A stretch of DNA of 64,000 nt, from positions 4,311,001 through 4,375,000 of the forward strand of contig NZ_LT670818.1 in assembly GCF_900129505.1 (NCBI RefSeq), read 5' to 3'. Shown here one piece after another: positions 63,451 through 64,000 of this stretch. The position numbers and the translations under genes are program-made. This DNA comes from Bradyrhizobium erythrophlei (GTDB taxonomy: Bacteria > Pseudomonadota > Alphaproteobacteria > Rhizobiales > Xanthobacteraceae). Every line of letters begins with the position of its first letter. Within the stretch, counting starts at the first letter, position 1. The notes beneath the pieces were generated by a model. That model did not search any database. It was given only the letters and a program-made list of their open reading frames with translations, and was not told the origin of the DNA.

Positions 63451-64000
63451 TCAGCCGTCCGGCATGCCGGCGGCGATCCATGAACTGATATCGTCGAGAG
63501 TGGCGGCGAAACGCCTCAGCATCTCGTCGACCTCGGCCGTCGTGATGATCATCGGCGGACAGAAAGCGATGCTGTCGCCGATCGCGCGAACGATCAGGCC
63601 GTGGTTGTGCGCGCGCTCGAACAATCTCAGCCCGACTTTACCAACGGGATCGAAACGGGCCTTCGTCGACTTGTCCGCGACCAGTTCGACCGCGGCGATG
63701 AGGCCTCGGCCGCGCACTTCACCGACGAGCGGATGGTCGGCGAAGCGCGCCAGCCCGGCGCGCATATGGGCGCCGACCTCTGCGGCGTTCTGGACCAGAC
63801 CGCGTTCCTCGATGATGGCAAGGTTTTCGAGCGCCACCGCCGTCGCGACCGGATGGGCGCCCGTCGTATAGCCGTGTCCGAAGGTACCGAGGCGATCCGA
63901 CTGGTCGGCCATCGCCTGATAGATGGTGTCGCTGATGAGAACAGCGGCAAGCGGCTGGTAGGACGATGTGATCTGCTTGGAGCAGACCAGGATGTCCGGC
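63451..64000 (-). CDS. Class III aminotransferase, 3' part (runs off the window)
   Basis: The last 183 codons of an omega-amino-acid:pyruvate or adenosylmethionine-type class III aminotransferase. From the window edge it reads PDILVCSKQITSSYQPLAAV, where Lys is the PLP-binding residue, then GTFGHGYTTGAHPVATAVAL, GEVRGRGLIAAVELVADKST, SIAFCPPMIITTAEVDEMLR. The N-terminal domain lies beyond position 64000. It is not closely similar to the aminotransferase at 1129. No neighbours within the window indicate its pathway. Confidence 0.85.
   Translation of the reverse strand, partial: PDILVCSKQITSSYQPLAAVLISDTIYQAMADQSDRLGTFGHGYTTGAHPVATAVALENLAIIEERGLVQNAAEVGAHMRAGLARFADHPLVGEVRGRGLIAAVELVADKSTKARFDPVGKVGLRLFERAHNHGLIVRAIGDSIAFCPPMIITTAEVDEMLRRFAATLDDISSWIAAGMPDG

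Overview
The window looks like accessory chromosome from a high-GC alphaproteobacterium of the Bradyrhizobium type. The evidence is an alphaproteobacterial GTTC-N7-GTTC LexA box on the dinB promoter, tRNA-Pro and tRNA-Arg 3' fragments of rhizobial type, many catabolic and ABC-transport cassettes, and a right-hand end with tiny proteins of a kind common in Bradyrhizobium. No rRNA, intact tRNA, replication origin or CRISPR array was seen. The species assignment is inference.

Layout. (1) 0-5.2 kb: a LysR regulator divergent from a class III aminotransferase, followed by an acyl-CoA-dehydrogenase-fold protein that lacks the catalytic glutamate and a CaiB/BaiF CoA-transferase. The combination resembles known 3-sulfinopropionate desulfination loci. 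(2) 6-8.6 kb: a STAND-type protein gene truncated by a complete IS3-family element. (3) 8.7-16.8 kb: aspartate dehydrogenase, a two-domain RidA-like protein, a full Liv-type ABC transporter and a divergent LysR gene broken by one amber codon; related direct repeats flank the module. (4) 17-18.4 kb: SOS-controlled DNA polymerase IV. (5) 18.5-23 kb: island debris (tRNA-Pro and tRNA-Arg 3' fragments, two integrase C-terminal fragments, a broken CaiB/BaiF gene) surrounding an intact MarR / Rieske oxygenase / Bug-receptor cassette. (6) 23-35.7 kb: a sugar region with a ROK regulator, two parallel ribose-type ABC transporters, an OprB porin and two paralogous SDR dehydrogenases.

(7) 36-53.5 kb is the most unusual part. 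A leftward run of seven genes encodes an amidohydrolase, a three-subunit molybdenum hydroxylase (its 2Fe-2S subunit fused to a CoxG-like domain), an NCS1 permease, an alpha/beta hydrolase (frameshifted) and a family 5 binding protein. A divergent MarR gene follows, then a rightward run with a nitroreductase-family protein, a polar amino-acid ABC transporter, RidA and three tandem DUF1989 proteins. Two copies of one inverted-repeat operator lie before the two arms, which suggests a single MarR regulon. The gene content fits uptake and breakdown of a nitrogen-rich heterocycle. (8) 53.6-56.7 kb: an AraC regulator, a nitroalkane-oxidase-like flavoenzyme and an SDR. (9) 56.7-64 kb: a decayed response regulator, a frameshifted hydrolase, small uncharacterised proteins including an overlapping three-gene PilZ operon, and the 3' part of a second class III aminotransferase running off the window.

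Functions are read from conserved motifs and neighbours only; substrates of the transporters and catabolic enzymes are inferred.
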